A model generated the notes under the pieces. It worked only from the letters and a program-made list of their open reading frames with translations. It did not search any database and had not been told where the DNA came from. The position numbers were made by a program, and so were the translations under genes. Positions 28,482 through 37,449 of a stretch of 64,000 bases of DNA are shown here, one piece after another; positions within the stretch are counted from its first letter, which is position 1, and each line of letters begins with the position of its first letter. This stretch comes from an uncultured Armatimonadota bacterium (GTDB taxonomy: Bacteria > Armatimonadota > Fimbriimonadia > Fimbriimonadales > Fimbriimonadaceae). The DNA lies in the NCBI GenBank assembly GCA_903833215.1, contig CAILEM010000154.1, forward strand, positions 52,180 through 116,179, read 5' to 3'.

Positions 28482-29153
28482 ATGATGAAAGGCGGCGCAT
28501 GGAAGTCTCGTTTGGCGGCAACCTTGCGCCGCCCTCGCTTTATCATCGTCGGCTGTGTCTCTCTAGTGATCGGGACCGGCCTAATCGTCAGAATGTTCTG
28601 GGCAGAACCCTCGCTGCCCAGCCAAGCACGAGGATTCTTTCAATCGGCGATGAGTGGCGACGTCGCCGCAGTTGCGGCATCGATTCCCGATCAAGACCTT
28701 CGCCAAATGGGGATCACGCGGAATGCAGCTAAGCGCGCGCTGGCATTGTGCGTCATACCGAACTTGACGAGGTGTGCCTTTATTCGCGAGCGGATGTTGA
28801 TGAAAGGGGAACACGATATCTCAGGAGCATGGTTGTGCGACGTCCGAATGCCGGACGGAAGCACGCGTGTACTTGGTTGCCAGGTGCAGCGAAGCGACAG
28901 TGGTGCCGTTGTTCCCTTCATGATGTGGCTTCATGTTGCCTGGGCTGAGCGCTATTACGAGAAGCACCCGGAGGCCGCGACGGTTCCCATAGAATGCCTG
29001 CTGAATGGGCTAACCGCTAACCGCGACAAGTTGATCGAATGCGGGATTACGAAGCTCATCGATAATCACGGGAATCTCCAGAGTGTCGACGTTTTGCTCA
29101 GTCACTATCGGCGACTCTATGCAAGCGAATCATCTCGGCGCAGCTCCAGGTGA
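28482..29153 (+). CDS. Membrane-anchored protein of unknown function
   Basis: 223 residues from the ATG one base after the previous stop. A basic N-terminus, one membrane helix (PRFIIVGCVSLVIGTGLIV), then a soluble domain beginning SQARGFFQSAMSGDVAAVAA, which resembles the first helices of NTF2-like or lumazine-type domains but is not conclusive. Four Cys are present in the soluble part. Last gene of the unit that starts at 27036. Confidence 0.55.
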   Translation: MMKGGAWKSRLAATLRRPRFIIVGCVSLVIGTGLIVRMFWAEPSLPSQARGFFQSAMSGDVAAVAASIPDQDLRQMGITRNAAKRALALCVIPNLTRCAFIRERMLMKGEHDISGAWLCDVRMPDGSTRVLGCQVQRSDSGAVVPFMMWLHVAWAERYYEKHPEAATVPIECLLNGLTANRDKLIECGITKLIDNHGNLQSVDVLLSHYRRLYASESSRRSSR

Positions 29154-29548
29154 TGCCACGCGATGGCTAGAAGTACTTCGGCTCGTAGGGAATCCGCCCT
29201 AACCTGCGCGGTTAGCATTGCCATCTTCGGGGAGATTTATTCATCTTTGCCGCATTTCGACGGCGCTAGGTTTCTCCAACGGCCGCGCGGCGGAACGGGA
29301 AGCTGAGCTTGACGCAGATCTTCTCGACGGCACCTTCTGAGATGGAATGCCGAGGTGCAAACTTCGGAACCGGCAAGAGCAAGACCCGAGCCAGTTGCCC
29401 TCGACTTGGTGTCCTTGGCACTTGCACGGCGTGTGGAGGAATGGGACGGAACACAACGTTAGTCAGTGCCTCTCTGATAAAAAACAGACGTAGAGCGCGA
29501 AATCCGCAAGAATAGTAAACATCTCCTGGTTTAGAATGGACTTTTGGG
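29154..29548. other. Gene-free stretch with no recognisable content
   Basis: About 395 bases. A short minus-strand frame (29266-29454) reads like protein in places, but it has no recognisable domain, no good start site and is overlapped by a second frame of equal quality. I treat it as non-coding or as gene debris, in keeping with the broken gene that follows. Confidence 0.4.
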
Positions 29549-29986
29549 GTGAGGAGCCATGGCGTTGCATGGGACTGTGGGGAAACTTCGAACCTAACTT
29601 TGAATGTTGAACCGAGGTCAAAAGACTCAAAACCTAATGGCGAAAAAGTATGGAAGTGGAACCTAAGTGCCGGTGGTGCCTACCTCATCGAAAAGCACAC
29701 CAACGGTGTCAGCGAGAAGCAAACACCGAGCGCGGCCTTCGGTAGCCAATACAACCGGAACATCGGTGAAAAGATTACGATTGCGCACACCTTGAACTAC
29801 ATCCCTGCCGCGGGCAACTTCTCCGACTATCTCCTTATGTCGGTGTTTTCACTGAGTTATCAGCTTTCGAAACCGCTGAAATTGACCATCAATTACGTGG
29901 TCGATTTCCAAAGTCAGCCTACGGCGGGCAGCCTCAAGAAGAACAGCCAGTGGTTTATCGGGCTGTCCTTCGGTGGTAAAGCCTAG
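29549..29986 (+). pseudogene. 5'-truncated DUF481 (YdiY-like) outer-membrane protein
   Basis: The 145-residue frame matches only the C-terminal half of a DUF481 protein: alternating beta strands (WNLSAGGAYLIEKHTNG, GEKITIAHTLNYIP, LLMSVFSLSYQLSKPL, LKLTINYVVDFQSQP) ending in WFIGLSFGGKA, as for a barrel end. The usual signal peptide and first strands are missing, and an in-frame stop at 29516 prevents extension. Intact members are about 250 to 330 residues. It is either a decayed gene or a very short homologue. Confidence 0.55.
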
Positions 29987-29994
29987 TACTCAAT

Positions 29995-30013
29995 TGGGAG
30001 CTTCATGCTCCCA
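29995..30013 (+). terminator. Hairpin after the DUF481 remnant
   Basis: A 7-bp stem (29995-30001 and 30007-30013) with a 5-base loop, 9 bases past the stop and followed by a short T stretch. It is weak as a terminator. Confidence 0.4.
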
Positions 30014-30032
30014 CCTTTGAGCCTGAACCGGA

Positions 30033-30038
30033 TATATT
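30033..30038 (+). promoter_or_regulatory. Putative -10 element of a leaderless gene
   Basis: TATATT ends 8 bases before the ATG of the acetyltransferase, so transcription would start at or next to the first codon. No ribosome-binding site is seen, in line with a leaderless mRNA. Confidence 0.4.
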
Positions 30039-30046
30039 GATCGCCT

Positions 30047-30589
30047 ATGCTACGCGGTGCTCGGATTTACCTCAGAACGATGGTGGCTTCGGATTTGGAG
30101 CAATATCACAAGCTCAGTTCCGATATCGAAAGCCGAGGACGGTTCTATCCCCTTGATATCAAGAGCGAGAAGTCGCTCCAAAACGAATTTGAGAAGAACG
30201 GGTTCTGGAACCAAGAATTCGGAATCATGCCGATCTTCACTTCCGATGAGGATCGTCTGATCGGGATCATCGTGTACTTCAAGACAGCGCACTACTATGA
30301 AGGGTACGAACTGGGCTACAGGATTTTTGATCCGGAGGATCATGGTAAGGGCTACGCCACCGAGGCGACGCGGCTCATGTCGAAGTTCCTGTTCGATTCA
30401 AAGCGGATCTTGCGCTTGACGATCCAGTGTGAGCAAGGGAACGCTGGTTCGCGTAAGGTCGCCGAGAAGAGCGGCTATAAATTCGAAGGCATTGCGCGGT
30501 CCGTCTTCGAGTCGTACGGCAAGGTCACTGACATCGAGGTTTGGTCGCTGACCCACGCCGACATCTATTCTGATCCATCCTACGCTTAG
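30047..30589 (+). CDS. GNAT-family N-acetyltransferase (RimJ/RimL-like)
   Basis: 180 residues with the full GNAT fold. The acetyl-CoA loop is seen as DPEDHGKGYATEATRLM (about 103-119; the Q/R-x-x-G-x-G/A position is H-G-K-G-Y-A), followed by the late strand and the QCEQGNAGSRKVAEKSGYKF signature (about 126-146). It starts LRGARIYLRTM like the RimJ/RimL group, which acetylates protein N-termini or small amines. The substrate is not predictable. The end overlaps the DUF1501 gene by four bases on the other strand. Confidence 0.85.
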   Translation: MLRGARIYLRTMVASDLEQYHKLSSDIESRGRFYPLDIKSEKSLQNEFEKNGFWNQEFGIMPIFTSDEDRLIGIIVYFKTAHYYEGYELGYRIFDPEDHGKGYATEATRLMSKFLFDSKRILRLTIQCEQGNAGSRKVAEKSGYKFEGIARSVFESYGKVTDIEVWSLTHADIYSDPSYA

Positions 30590-32046
30590 GCCAGGATTCC
30601 CTTGACGACGTCACCGAATACGTCTGTGAGCCGGAAGTCACGTCCCTGGAACCGATAGGTCAGTCGCGTGTGATCGATTCCCATCAGGTGGAGCATCGTC
30701 ACATGAAGGTCGTGGACGCTCACTGGGTTTTCGACAATGTTGTACGAGTAATCGTCCGTTTTGCCGTAGGATAGCCCGCGCTTGACGCCACCTCCGGCCA
30801 TCCAAACGGTAAAGCATCGCGGGTGGTGGTCGCGACCATAGTTGGTCATCGTCAAGTCGCCCTGGGAGTAGACCGTCCGACCAAATTCGCCGCCCCAAAC
30901 GACTAACGTTTCATCGAGCAGACCGCGCTGTTTCAGGTCCTTTACCAGTGCGGCACTGGCTCGGTCGGTATCTTGGCACTGACTCTTGATATCGCGTGGA
31001 AGTGCACCGTGTTGGTCCCATCCCATGTGGAACAACTGGACGAATCGAACACCGCGTTCGGAAAGGCGTCGAGCGAGCAGGCAATTATAGGCATAGGTGC
31101 CTGGGCGACGAACGTCCGGGCCGTACATCTCAAGGACGCTTGAAGGCTCTTTGGAAATATCGGTGAGCTCTGGAACGGACGTTTGCATCCTAAATGCCAG
31201 TTCGTACTGCGAGATGCGAGTGTTGATCTCAGGATCTCCTGCCGTTTGGAATTCGATCTTGTTGAGAGATGCGAGGTCGTTCAACATATCTCTGCGACTC
31301 CCGCGCGTGATGCCTTCTGGGTCGGAGAGATACACGACGGGATCTCCCGAATTACGCAGTTTGACGCCCTGATGCTGGGTCGGCAAAAAGCCCGAACCCC
31401 AAAGCCGATCGTAAAGGGGTTGGTCGGAGCGGCCCTGTCCAACCGAGGTAAGAACGGTGTAAGCAGGAAGGTCTCTGTTCTGTGTTCCCAATCCGTAGGT
31501 TAACCACGAACCGATGCTTGGCCGTCCGGCAATTTGGGACCCGGTCTGGAAGAACGTAACGGCAGGATCGTGGTTGATCGCGTCGGTGAACATCGAGTGA
31601 ACGAAGCAGCACTCGTCTGCGATCTCGCCCATGTGGGGAAGCAGTTCGCTCAGCCAAATTCCGGATTGTCCGTGCTGGGCGTACTTGAAGATATTTGGAG
31701 CGACCGGGAATTTCGCTTGGCCAGAGGTCATCCCCGTGAGGCGCTGACCGTTTCGAACCGAATCGGGGAGGTCTTGCCCACGGTGTTGCTCCAGCTGCGG
31801 TTTCGGGTCGAATAGCTCCATCTGCGAGGGCCCGCCACTTTGGAAGAGGTAGATAACTTTTTTTGTCTTTACTGGCAGTGATGGAAATCCCTGAAGTCCA
31901 CCGTAGCGCTTGTCTTCGGATCGGGAGGCGACCCCCAAGGCATCCGCACCGAGGAGCGAAAACAGGGCGGTGAGGCCCAAACCGCCTGCCCGCTTGAGGA
32001 AGATTCTGCGGTTGATTTGGTCTTGAAGGGCTTGAATGGGGTCCAT
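30586..32046 (-). CDS. DUF1501 family protein, Tat-exported
   Basis: 486 residues from the ATG at 32046. A twin-arginine signal lies near the N-terminus (NRRIFLKRAGG, then LGLTALFSLLGADALG). The body has the usual DUF1501 features: KKVIYLFQSGGPSQMELFDPK, NHDPAVTFFQTG, VQLFHMGWDQHG, VVWGGEFGRT and GRDHHPRCFTVWMAGGG. These metal-type His/Asp residues relate it to the sulfatase/alkaline-phosphatase superfamily. Function unproven. It follows the PSD1 protein by four bases; the two almost always occur as a pair in Planctomycetes and relatives. Confidence 0.9.
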   Translation of the reverse strand: MDPIQALQDQINRRIFLKRAGGLGLTALFSLLGADALGVASRSEDKRYGGLQGFPSLPVKTKKVIYLFQSGGPSQMELFDPKPQLEQHRGQDLPDSVRNGQRLTGMTSGQAKFPVAPNIFKYAQHGQSGIWLSELLPHMGEIADECCFVHSMFTDAINHDPAVTFFQTGSQIAGRPSIGSWLTYGLGTQNRDLPAYTVLTSVGQGRSDQPLYDRLWGSGFLPTQHQGVKLRNSGDPVVYLSDPEGITRGSRRDMLNDLASLNKIEFQTAGDPEINTRISQYELAFRMQTSVPELTDISKEPSSVLEMYGPDVRRPGTYAYNCLLARRLSERGVRFVQLFHMGWDQHGALPRDIKSQCQDTDRASAALVKDLKQRGLLDETLVVWGGEFGRTVYSQGDLTMTNYGRDHHPRCFTVWMAGGGVKRGLSYGKTDDYSYNIVENPVSVHDLHVTMLHLMGIDHTRLTYRFQGRDFRLTDVFGDVVKGILA

Positions 32047-32050
32047 GTTG

Positions 32051-35000
32051 TTAACTCTTGGTGACGACTTCGTCCATGTTGAGAATCGTGCTTGCAACGA
32101 CGGTATAAGCAGCCAGCTCGGCTGGAGCCAATGTTGAATTCAGAGGGAGATCCCCTGCCTTCAAGAGAGCTACGGCAGATTTAGTATCCGCTTTGAAGCG
32201 AGCGATTTCACGCTTTATCGCTGCGCCAAGTATCTTCGATTCGGCTGGCACCGGCTCGCGGCTCAACAGTAGCCGAAACGCTAAGGATATTCGCGGAACG
32301 GGTGAGTTACCACCTTCAGTTAGCATCCGTTGTGCCAAACCTCGGGCCGCCTCGGTATAGGTCACATCGTTCAAAAGCGTCAATGCCTGAAGCGGAGTAT
32401 CCGTTCGTGCCCGCCGAACGCTGCAGATCTCACGTGAAGGAACGTCGAACAGTGCCATATCTGGAGGTGGGGCGGTTCGCTTCCAAATCGTGTAGAGGCT
32501 CCGTCGGTGGAGGTTTGGCCCTACGTCGTTCTTGTAGTTTCGCAAGTTCCCATTGAGGCCCGCTGTTTCGTCCCAAATCCCTTTAGGCTGATAGGGGCGA
32601 ACGCTCGGACCGCCAATCTTTTCCGTAAGATAACCACCTGCAGCCATTGCCTGATCGCGAATGACTTCGGCAGGGAGTCGGAACCTCGGTCCGCGTGCCA
32701 GTAGGTGATTTGCGGGGTCCATTGCGAGCAACCTGGGAGTTACCGATGACGATTGGCGGTAGGTGGAACTCATCACTAGCTCTTTCCATAGCGCCTTTAG
32801 GTTCCAGCGTTTGACAACTAACTCGGTCGCGAGCCAATCCAGCAATTCTGGGTGGGTTGGGAAGGAGGATCTTGTTCCGAAATCCTCGCTGGTCTCGACC
32901 AGGCCGTTGCCGAACAGTCGCTCCCACATCCGATTCACAGTTACCCGTGGGGTCAGTGGATTCTGCGGCGACACGATCCACTTCGCAAGGGCAAGACGAT
33001 TCGCGGGGATACGTGAAGGCAGACTTGGAAGGAATGCAGGGGTTGCGGCCGACACTTTGTCGCCGTGGTGATCATAGATGCCACGGAGCAAGACGAACGT
33101 GTCCCGAGGTTTGGGAGACTCCTGCATCACCATCACGGTCGGGATTTCGGCTTCGACTTTAGCTTTTTGCGTTTTGGCAGAGACCAAGGCGCGGTCCAAC
33201 TTGCCAAAGCCTTTGTCGTGGGTCAGGAGCCATTCGCGAGTAATCGCCTTAGCCTGATCCCGTGTTCTCTTTTCTGGAGGAATAGACAACAGGACAAGGC
33301 TGGCGGGCACGTTTGCGAGTTGCTTGACTTCGCTCGATTTCAGCTCTCTGTCGTACAGAACCGGATCGTCTACATCGCCGTTAAAGACTGCTCCCGTGCT
33401 TCGTCGACCGATGTGAGTGTCGGTTGACGTCCGTATCGTGTCAGAGAGTTTGTCTACTTCGACGTCAAAAGGGACGCCGGCACCATCGACGTAAAGATGG
33501 ATGCCCTTGGCCATTCCACTTCCGTCGTAGGTTGCGAATACATGCGCCCATTGCGCCTTTGGAATGGCTTGCTTGGCAACAACTTTGATTGCGTTTTGTG
33601 GCCAGTCGTGGATGAGGTGGACGCTGGGTTTTCCTTCGATAAGGTGGAGGTCCCATCCGCGGTATCCGTTTGCCTCATCCATTTGCGCAAGGGGAGATCC
33701 AACTCCGCCCTCATGCCGTACCCAAGCTCCGTAGGAGAAGGGCTTGTTCCACTCAAAGTTGCCAACAGGGCCAAGGTTGACGAAAGACTGGCTATCCGTA
33801 TGAATTGAGCCTGTGGATCTGCCTATGTCCGCCTTGAGGGCACCGACCGGCGCAGGGGATGGATAGTCATTTCTCGAAACCGTCGAATGATCAGAGAGTT
33901 TATATCGAACCAGATAGCCGTCCGGTACGGTGCCATTTGAAGTGGCCTTCCAAGTCTGAGCTTGAGTTTGATTGGCCGAGATCTTGGCTTCAGCCTGCGA
34001 TCCCAAGGAGAGGATTTGAGCGGTGAGTCGAGCTAAATCCTTCTCTTGATCGGGATAGGGAGCCTTGATGAGCGGAGGATAGTTCATCGGTCGTTCTTCC
34101 CCGATATCCGTCTCAGGCACGTTATTGAAGAATGAGCAAAGGCTGTAGAACTCCTTCTGGGAAATGGGGTCGTATTTGTGATCGTGGCACCGGGCGCAGC
34201 CGGTAGTGAGTCCGAGCCAAACCGAAGAAATTGTCTGAACTCGATCAATCACGTATTCAACGTGATACTCCTCAGGGATGGCGCCGCCTTCGGTGTTCAG
34301 TCGATTGTTTCGGCAGAAGCCGGTGGCGACGATCTGATCTGTCGTCGGTTTTGGAAGAAGATCGCCTGCGAGTTGTTCGATCGTGAACTCGTCGTAGGGC
34401 ATGTTCTTGTTGAACGCATTGATGACCCAATCGCGCCATCGATATTGGTAACGCTCGTAGTCATTTTGATAGCCGTTGCTGTCTGCGTAGCGGGCGCAGT
34501 CAAGCCAATCCATCGCCATGCGCTCCCCGTAGCGAGGTGAAGCCAGCAGCCGATCTACGACCTTTTCATAAGCCTTCGGCGACGAGTCGGCAAGAAATGA
34601 CTTGAGATCAACTGTCGATGGTGGCAGACCCGTCAGGTCGAGACTGACCCGCCGGAGTAGCGTGGATTTGTCCGCTAGGGGAGAAGGCTTTAATCCACGA
34701 GATTCCAGGCTCGCTAAAACGAAGTTGTCAATTGGGTTCGCTGGCCAAGATTTTTGTTTGACCTTTGGCGGAACCGCTCGCACGGGCTTCACAAAAGCCC
34801 AGTGCTCCTTGTACTCCGCACCCTGTTCGATCCAACGCTTCAAGATGGTTTTGTCTTCGTTTGAGAGGATTCGATTGCTTGAGGGTGGCGGCATTCGTAA
34901 AGCGGGATTGGATTCGTTAATGCGGAGAATCAACTCACTTTGTTCAGGGTGTCCGGGAACGACCGCTCGTACCTTGTCGCTCAATAATCGGGTGGCGCCA

Positions 35001-35248
35001 TCACGGTTGTCCAGGCGAAGTCCCGCCTGAATGGCCTTCGGGTCATGCCCGTGGCATGAGAGACATTTGTCGAGAACGGGGCGAACATCACGATTGAAGT
35101 CAACCTTTTCTGTTGACATTGGCGAGCGCGACTGAGCGGGAGCGACGAGGCTCAGGATGAGGATTCCGAGTCCGGCGGCAGCACCTGAGAGGCGCGCGAA
35201 GCCATGTGTTTTGAACCCGACTTTGGAAAGAAGGCGATTGGTTCCCAT
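32051..35248 (-). CDS. PSD1 protein: cytochrome c (PSC), DUF1549, LamG-like, DUF1553
   Basis: 1065 residues with a signal peptide (about 20-38). A planctomycete-type cytochrome c domain has CLSCHGHDPKAIQAGLRLD (about 62-66). DUF1549 at about 170-380 includes a second haem-like site, CARCHDHKYDPI. A concanavalin/LamG-like domain lies in the middle (WDLHLIEGKPSVHLIHDWP, AHVFATYDGSGMAKGIHLYV). DUF1553 is at about 760-1030 (NPLTPRVTVNRMWERLFG, RSLYTIWKRTAPPPDMALFD). It is exported, possibly binding sugars through LamG and passing electrons through haem. Operon with the DUF1501 gene. The role in the cell is not known. Confidence 0.9.
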   Translation of the reverse strand: MGTNRLLSKVGFKTHGFARLSGAAAGLGILILSLVAPAQSRSPMSTEKVDFNRDVRPVLDKCLSCHGHDPKAIQAGLRLDNRDGATRLLSDKVRAVVPGHPEQSELILRINESNPALRMPPPSSNRILSNEDKTILKRWIEQGAEYKEHWAFVKPVRAVPPKVKQKSWPANPIDNFVLASLESRGLKPSPLADKSTLLRRVSLDLTGLPPSTVDLKSFLADSSPKAYEKVVDRLLASPRYGERMAMDWLDCARYADSNGYQNDYERYQYRWRDWVINAFNKNMPYDEFTIEQLAGDLLPKPTTDQIVATGFCRNNRLNTEGGAIPEEYHVEYVIDRVQTISSVWLGLTTGCARCHDHKYDPISQKEFYSLCSFFNNVPETDIGEERPMNYPPLIKAPYPDQEKDLARLTAQILSLGSQAEAKISANQTQAQTWKATSNGTVPDGYLVRYKLSDHSTVSRNDYPSPAPVGALKADIGRSTGSIHTDSQSFVNLGPVGNFEWNKPFSYGAWVRHEGGVGSPLAQMDEANGYRGWDLHLIEGKPSVHLIHDWPQNAIKVVAKQAIPKAQWAHVFATYDGSGMAKGIHLYVDGAGVPFDVEVDKLSDTIRTSTDTHIGRRSTGAVFNGDVDDPVLYDRELKSSEVKQLANVPASLVLLSIPPEKRTRDQAKAITREWLLTHDKGFGKLDRALVSAKTQKAKVEAEIPTVMVMQESPKPRDTFVLLRGIYDHHGDKVSAATPAFLPSLPSRIPANRLALAKWIVSPQNPLTPRVTVNRMWERLFGNGLVETSEDFGTRSSFPTHPELLDWLATELVVKRWNLKALWKELVMSSTYRQSSSVTPRLLAMDPANHLLARGPRFRLPAEVIRDQAMAAGGYLTEKIGGPSVRPYQPKGIWDETAGLNGNLRNYKNDVGPNLHRRSLYTIWKRTAPPPDMALFDVPSREICSVRRARTDTPLQALTLLNDVTYTEAARGLAQRMLTEGGNSPVPRISLAFRLLLSREPVPAESKILGAAIKREIARFKADTKSAVALLKAGDLPLNSTLAPAELAAYTVVASTILNMDEVVTKS

Positions 35249-35305
35249 GAGGTGGCTGACTAAGTCAGTGATTCGCGGAGTCTACCGTGCCTGATAAATC
35301 GGGAG

Positions 35306-35938
35306 CTAACCTGGCCCCATGATCAGATTCTGTAATTCTAAAAGTGACTCAATTTCGTAGGTGGCAGTCCCAGGACGAGAGTGGGGTCGACGGACGAATA
35401 CTGTGGTGAGGCCGAGGCCATTCGCCACCGACAAATCGAAATCTGCATATGCGGAAACATGCCACCAATGAGGTCCGAATTCAATTCCTTGCCGAACGGC
35501 CATCGTTTCCCAGACCTTGGGATCTGGTTTGTAAAACCCGCTGTCTTCGGCACATAGCCAATCGGAGAGCTGAAAGCCAAGACTTTCCTGAACTTGCATG
35601 CCGTGGATCACGTCACTGTTGGTCATTGCCGCGCAGGGGGCAATCTCCATCAATTCCTTGATGACGCTCGCATCGGAGAAGAGGGGCCAGTAGCCAATGT
35701 TGTTGCTAATTTCGTCGGCGATGCTCTCCTCCATGTTGAGCACGCGCATGAGGCTCTTGGACGTGATTTCGGAATAGGTGAGAAAATGATCTGCCTCCAT
35801 CTCACCTTGGACCTCGAGGATCTGCTCAAATTCCTCCGAGTTTAACGGTCGGCCAACGGCATCACACGAAATACTCATCCCCTTTTTCCAGTCGAGCACG
35901 GTTCCGAAAATATCAAAGGTGATGAGTTTGGGCCGCAT
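35306..35938 (-). CDS. HAD-superfamily hydrolase (haloacid dehalogenase type II-like)
   Basis: 210 residues from the ATG at 35938 (MRPKLITFDIFGTVLDW). An upstream start at 36037 adds 33 residues of unlikely sequence. Motif I is FDIFGTVLDW with nucleophile Asp9, the form of L-2-haloacid dehalogenases rather than DxD phosphatases. Motif II is MTNSD, motif III is the Lys of YKPDPKVWE, and motif IV is SAYADFDLSVANGLG. Cytoplasmic. It cleaves either a carbon-halogen or a phosphate ester bond; motif I favours the former. Confidence 0.8.
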   Translation of the reverse strand: MRPKLITFDIFGTVLDWKKGMSISCDAVGRPLNSEEFEQILEVQGEMEADHFLTYSEITSKSLMRVLNMEESIADEISNNIGYWPLFSDASVIKELMEIAPCAAMTNSDVIHGMQVQESLGFQLSDWLCAEDSGFYKPDPKVWETMAVRQGIEFGPHWWHVSAYADFDLSVANGLGLTTVFVRRPHSRPGTATYEIESLLELQNLIMGPG

Positions 35939-36078
35939 GGTGGACAGATTGTATGCGACAAGAAGATGGATTCGACTCCAAATTCGTCGATCGTGGGGTG
36001 GAACCCAAAAAGTTGCTTCCCACTCAGGTGCCATCACGCTAGAATGGAGGGGCCAAGGTTTGGGTTCAGTGCTGAACG

Positions 36079-37449
36079 ATGCTTAACTGTTTGACTCGAC
36101 GGACTTTCACAAAGCGGGTTGGATGGTTAGCGATCGCTATGCCTGCCTGTATCTCGTTGAGTGGATGCCTCTCGAAGCCAGCCGTCGATCCTCACGTCAT
36201 TACGGTTTGGCAGCCATTTGATGCTTCCAACCAGGCTGCGCTTGACCATCTGGTGGCCGCGTTCGAGAAATCTCATCCCAACATCAAAGTTCGGATGTCC
36301 TTCGCTTCCAACGATTTGACCAGCAGTCAGAAGCTGTTTCTCGCGATCGCAGGGGGTGTTGGCCCAGATGTCACTTTCGTCGATGGTCAGCAGCTCTCCG
36401 AATGGGCAGCACGTGGAGCCCTTGCTGATCTGTCGGATGCCTTCGGCAAGAGTGGATTGAAGTCGGACGGATTCTGGAATCCCCGTTGGCGTGAAAGCAC
36501 GTTTCGCGGACACGTTTTCGCCATGCCCTGGGGAGCCGACCCAAACTTTGCCTTCCTTTGGAATAAAGACCTGTTTCGAAAGGCGCACCTCGACCCCGAA
36601 AAGCCGCCGCGCAGCATTGACGAATTGGACGCCATGGTTGACAAGCTAACCGCCCGTGATCCCCAAGGAAACATCAACATTTTGGGAATCAACCCATGGG
36701 AGTGGAGCGGTGCCAACTGTTTGTTCACATGGGGCTATGCCTTTGGAGGAAACCTCTACAAGGAGCCGGATGCAGACCATCCGCTTGGCACCGTGACGGC
36801 AGACGATCCGAAAGTTGTGAATGCGCTTGAGTGGATGGCCAAGTTCGGGAAGAAGTACGACGTCCGTAAGGTCAATGCATTCTCAACCCAGGTTGTGGGC
36901 GTGGGGAACGATCCCTTTTTCGCTGGGAAAGCTGCGATGCGGTTACTTCATGTTTCCCAAATAAAGACTCTGCATCAATACGCGCCTACCATGGATTTTG
37001 GAATTGGGCTGATTCCAGCACCCATGGATGGAGAGTATCCAAATGGATGGATTGGTGGATGGTCTTTGGCTGTGCCCAGAAACCGCGAGGTGCGACCAGA
37101 GGCTTTTGAATTTATTAAGTGGATGTGTACATCGGATGAAGCCACCGCGATCGAGGCGAACGAGATGGAGCAGTTTCCCGCTTATGCCAAGAGCCCAGTG
37201 TTTGACCGACTAAAGAAGGATCCGGTGAGGGGTGTGTTCTACCAAATCCTGGCCAACGCCAAACATGTTCGCACCTTGATGCCAGTGCAGGGCTACTATA
37301 TGGAGCGGCTTGGCCGGGCGATGGACGAAGTGCTTTTCGGTGGCCAGCCAGCGAAATCGGCTCTAGCCAAAGCTGGCGTTGATGTGACGAAGCGGCTGGA
37401 ATCGGTTGCCGATGAATTAGCCCTACATGGCACGGAGACGGCCAAATGA
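36079..37449 (+). CDS. ABC transporter sugar-binding lipoprotein
   Basis: 456 residues, lipoprotein signal with CISLSGC (Cys29). It has the family-1 extracellular binding protein pattern: HVITVWQPFDASNQAALDHL, AFEKSHPNIKVRMSF, AIAGGVGPDVTFVDGQQL, MPWGADPNFAFLWNKDLFR, FAGKAAMRLLHVSQIK, and the C-terminal EFIKWMCTSDEAT. It captures a sugar or oligosaccharide for the two permeases that follow (4-base overlap with the first). No ATPase gene lies alongside; a shared MsmX/MalK-type ATPase from elsewhere is likely. Confidence 0.9.
   Translation: MLNCLTRRTFTKRVGWLAIAMPACISLSGCLSKPAVDPHVITVWQPFDASNQAALDHLVAAFEKSHPNIKVRMSFASNDLTSSQKLFLAIAGGVGPDVTFVDGQQLSEWAARGALADLSDAFGKSGLKSDGFWNPRWRESTFRGHVFAMPWGADPNFAFLWNKDLFRKAHLDPEKPPRSIDELDAMVDKLTARDPQGNINILGINPWEWSGANCLFTWGYAFGGNLYKEPDADHPLGTVTADDPKVVNALEWMAKFGKKYDVRKVNAFSTQVVGVGNDPFFAGKAAMRLLHVSQIKTLHQYAPTMDFGIGLIPAPMDGEYPNGWIGGWSLAVPRNREVRPEAFEFIKWMCTSDEATAIEANEMEQFPAYAKSPVFDRLKKDPVRGVFYQILANAKHVRTLMPVQGYYMERLGRAMDEVLFGGQPAKSALAKAGVDVTKRLESVADELALHGTETAK

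Noticed and set aside
29241..29456. Minus-strand frames between the anchored protein and the DUF481 remnant
   Set aside because: Two overlapping frames of equal quality, no domain; treated as non-coding or debris.
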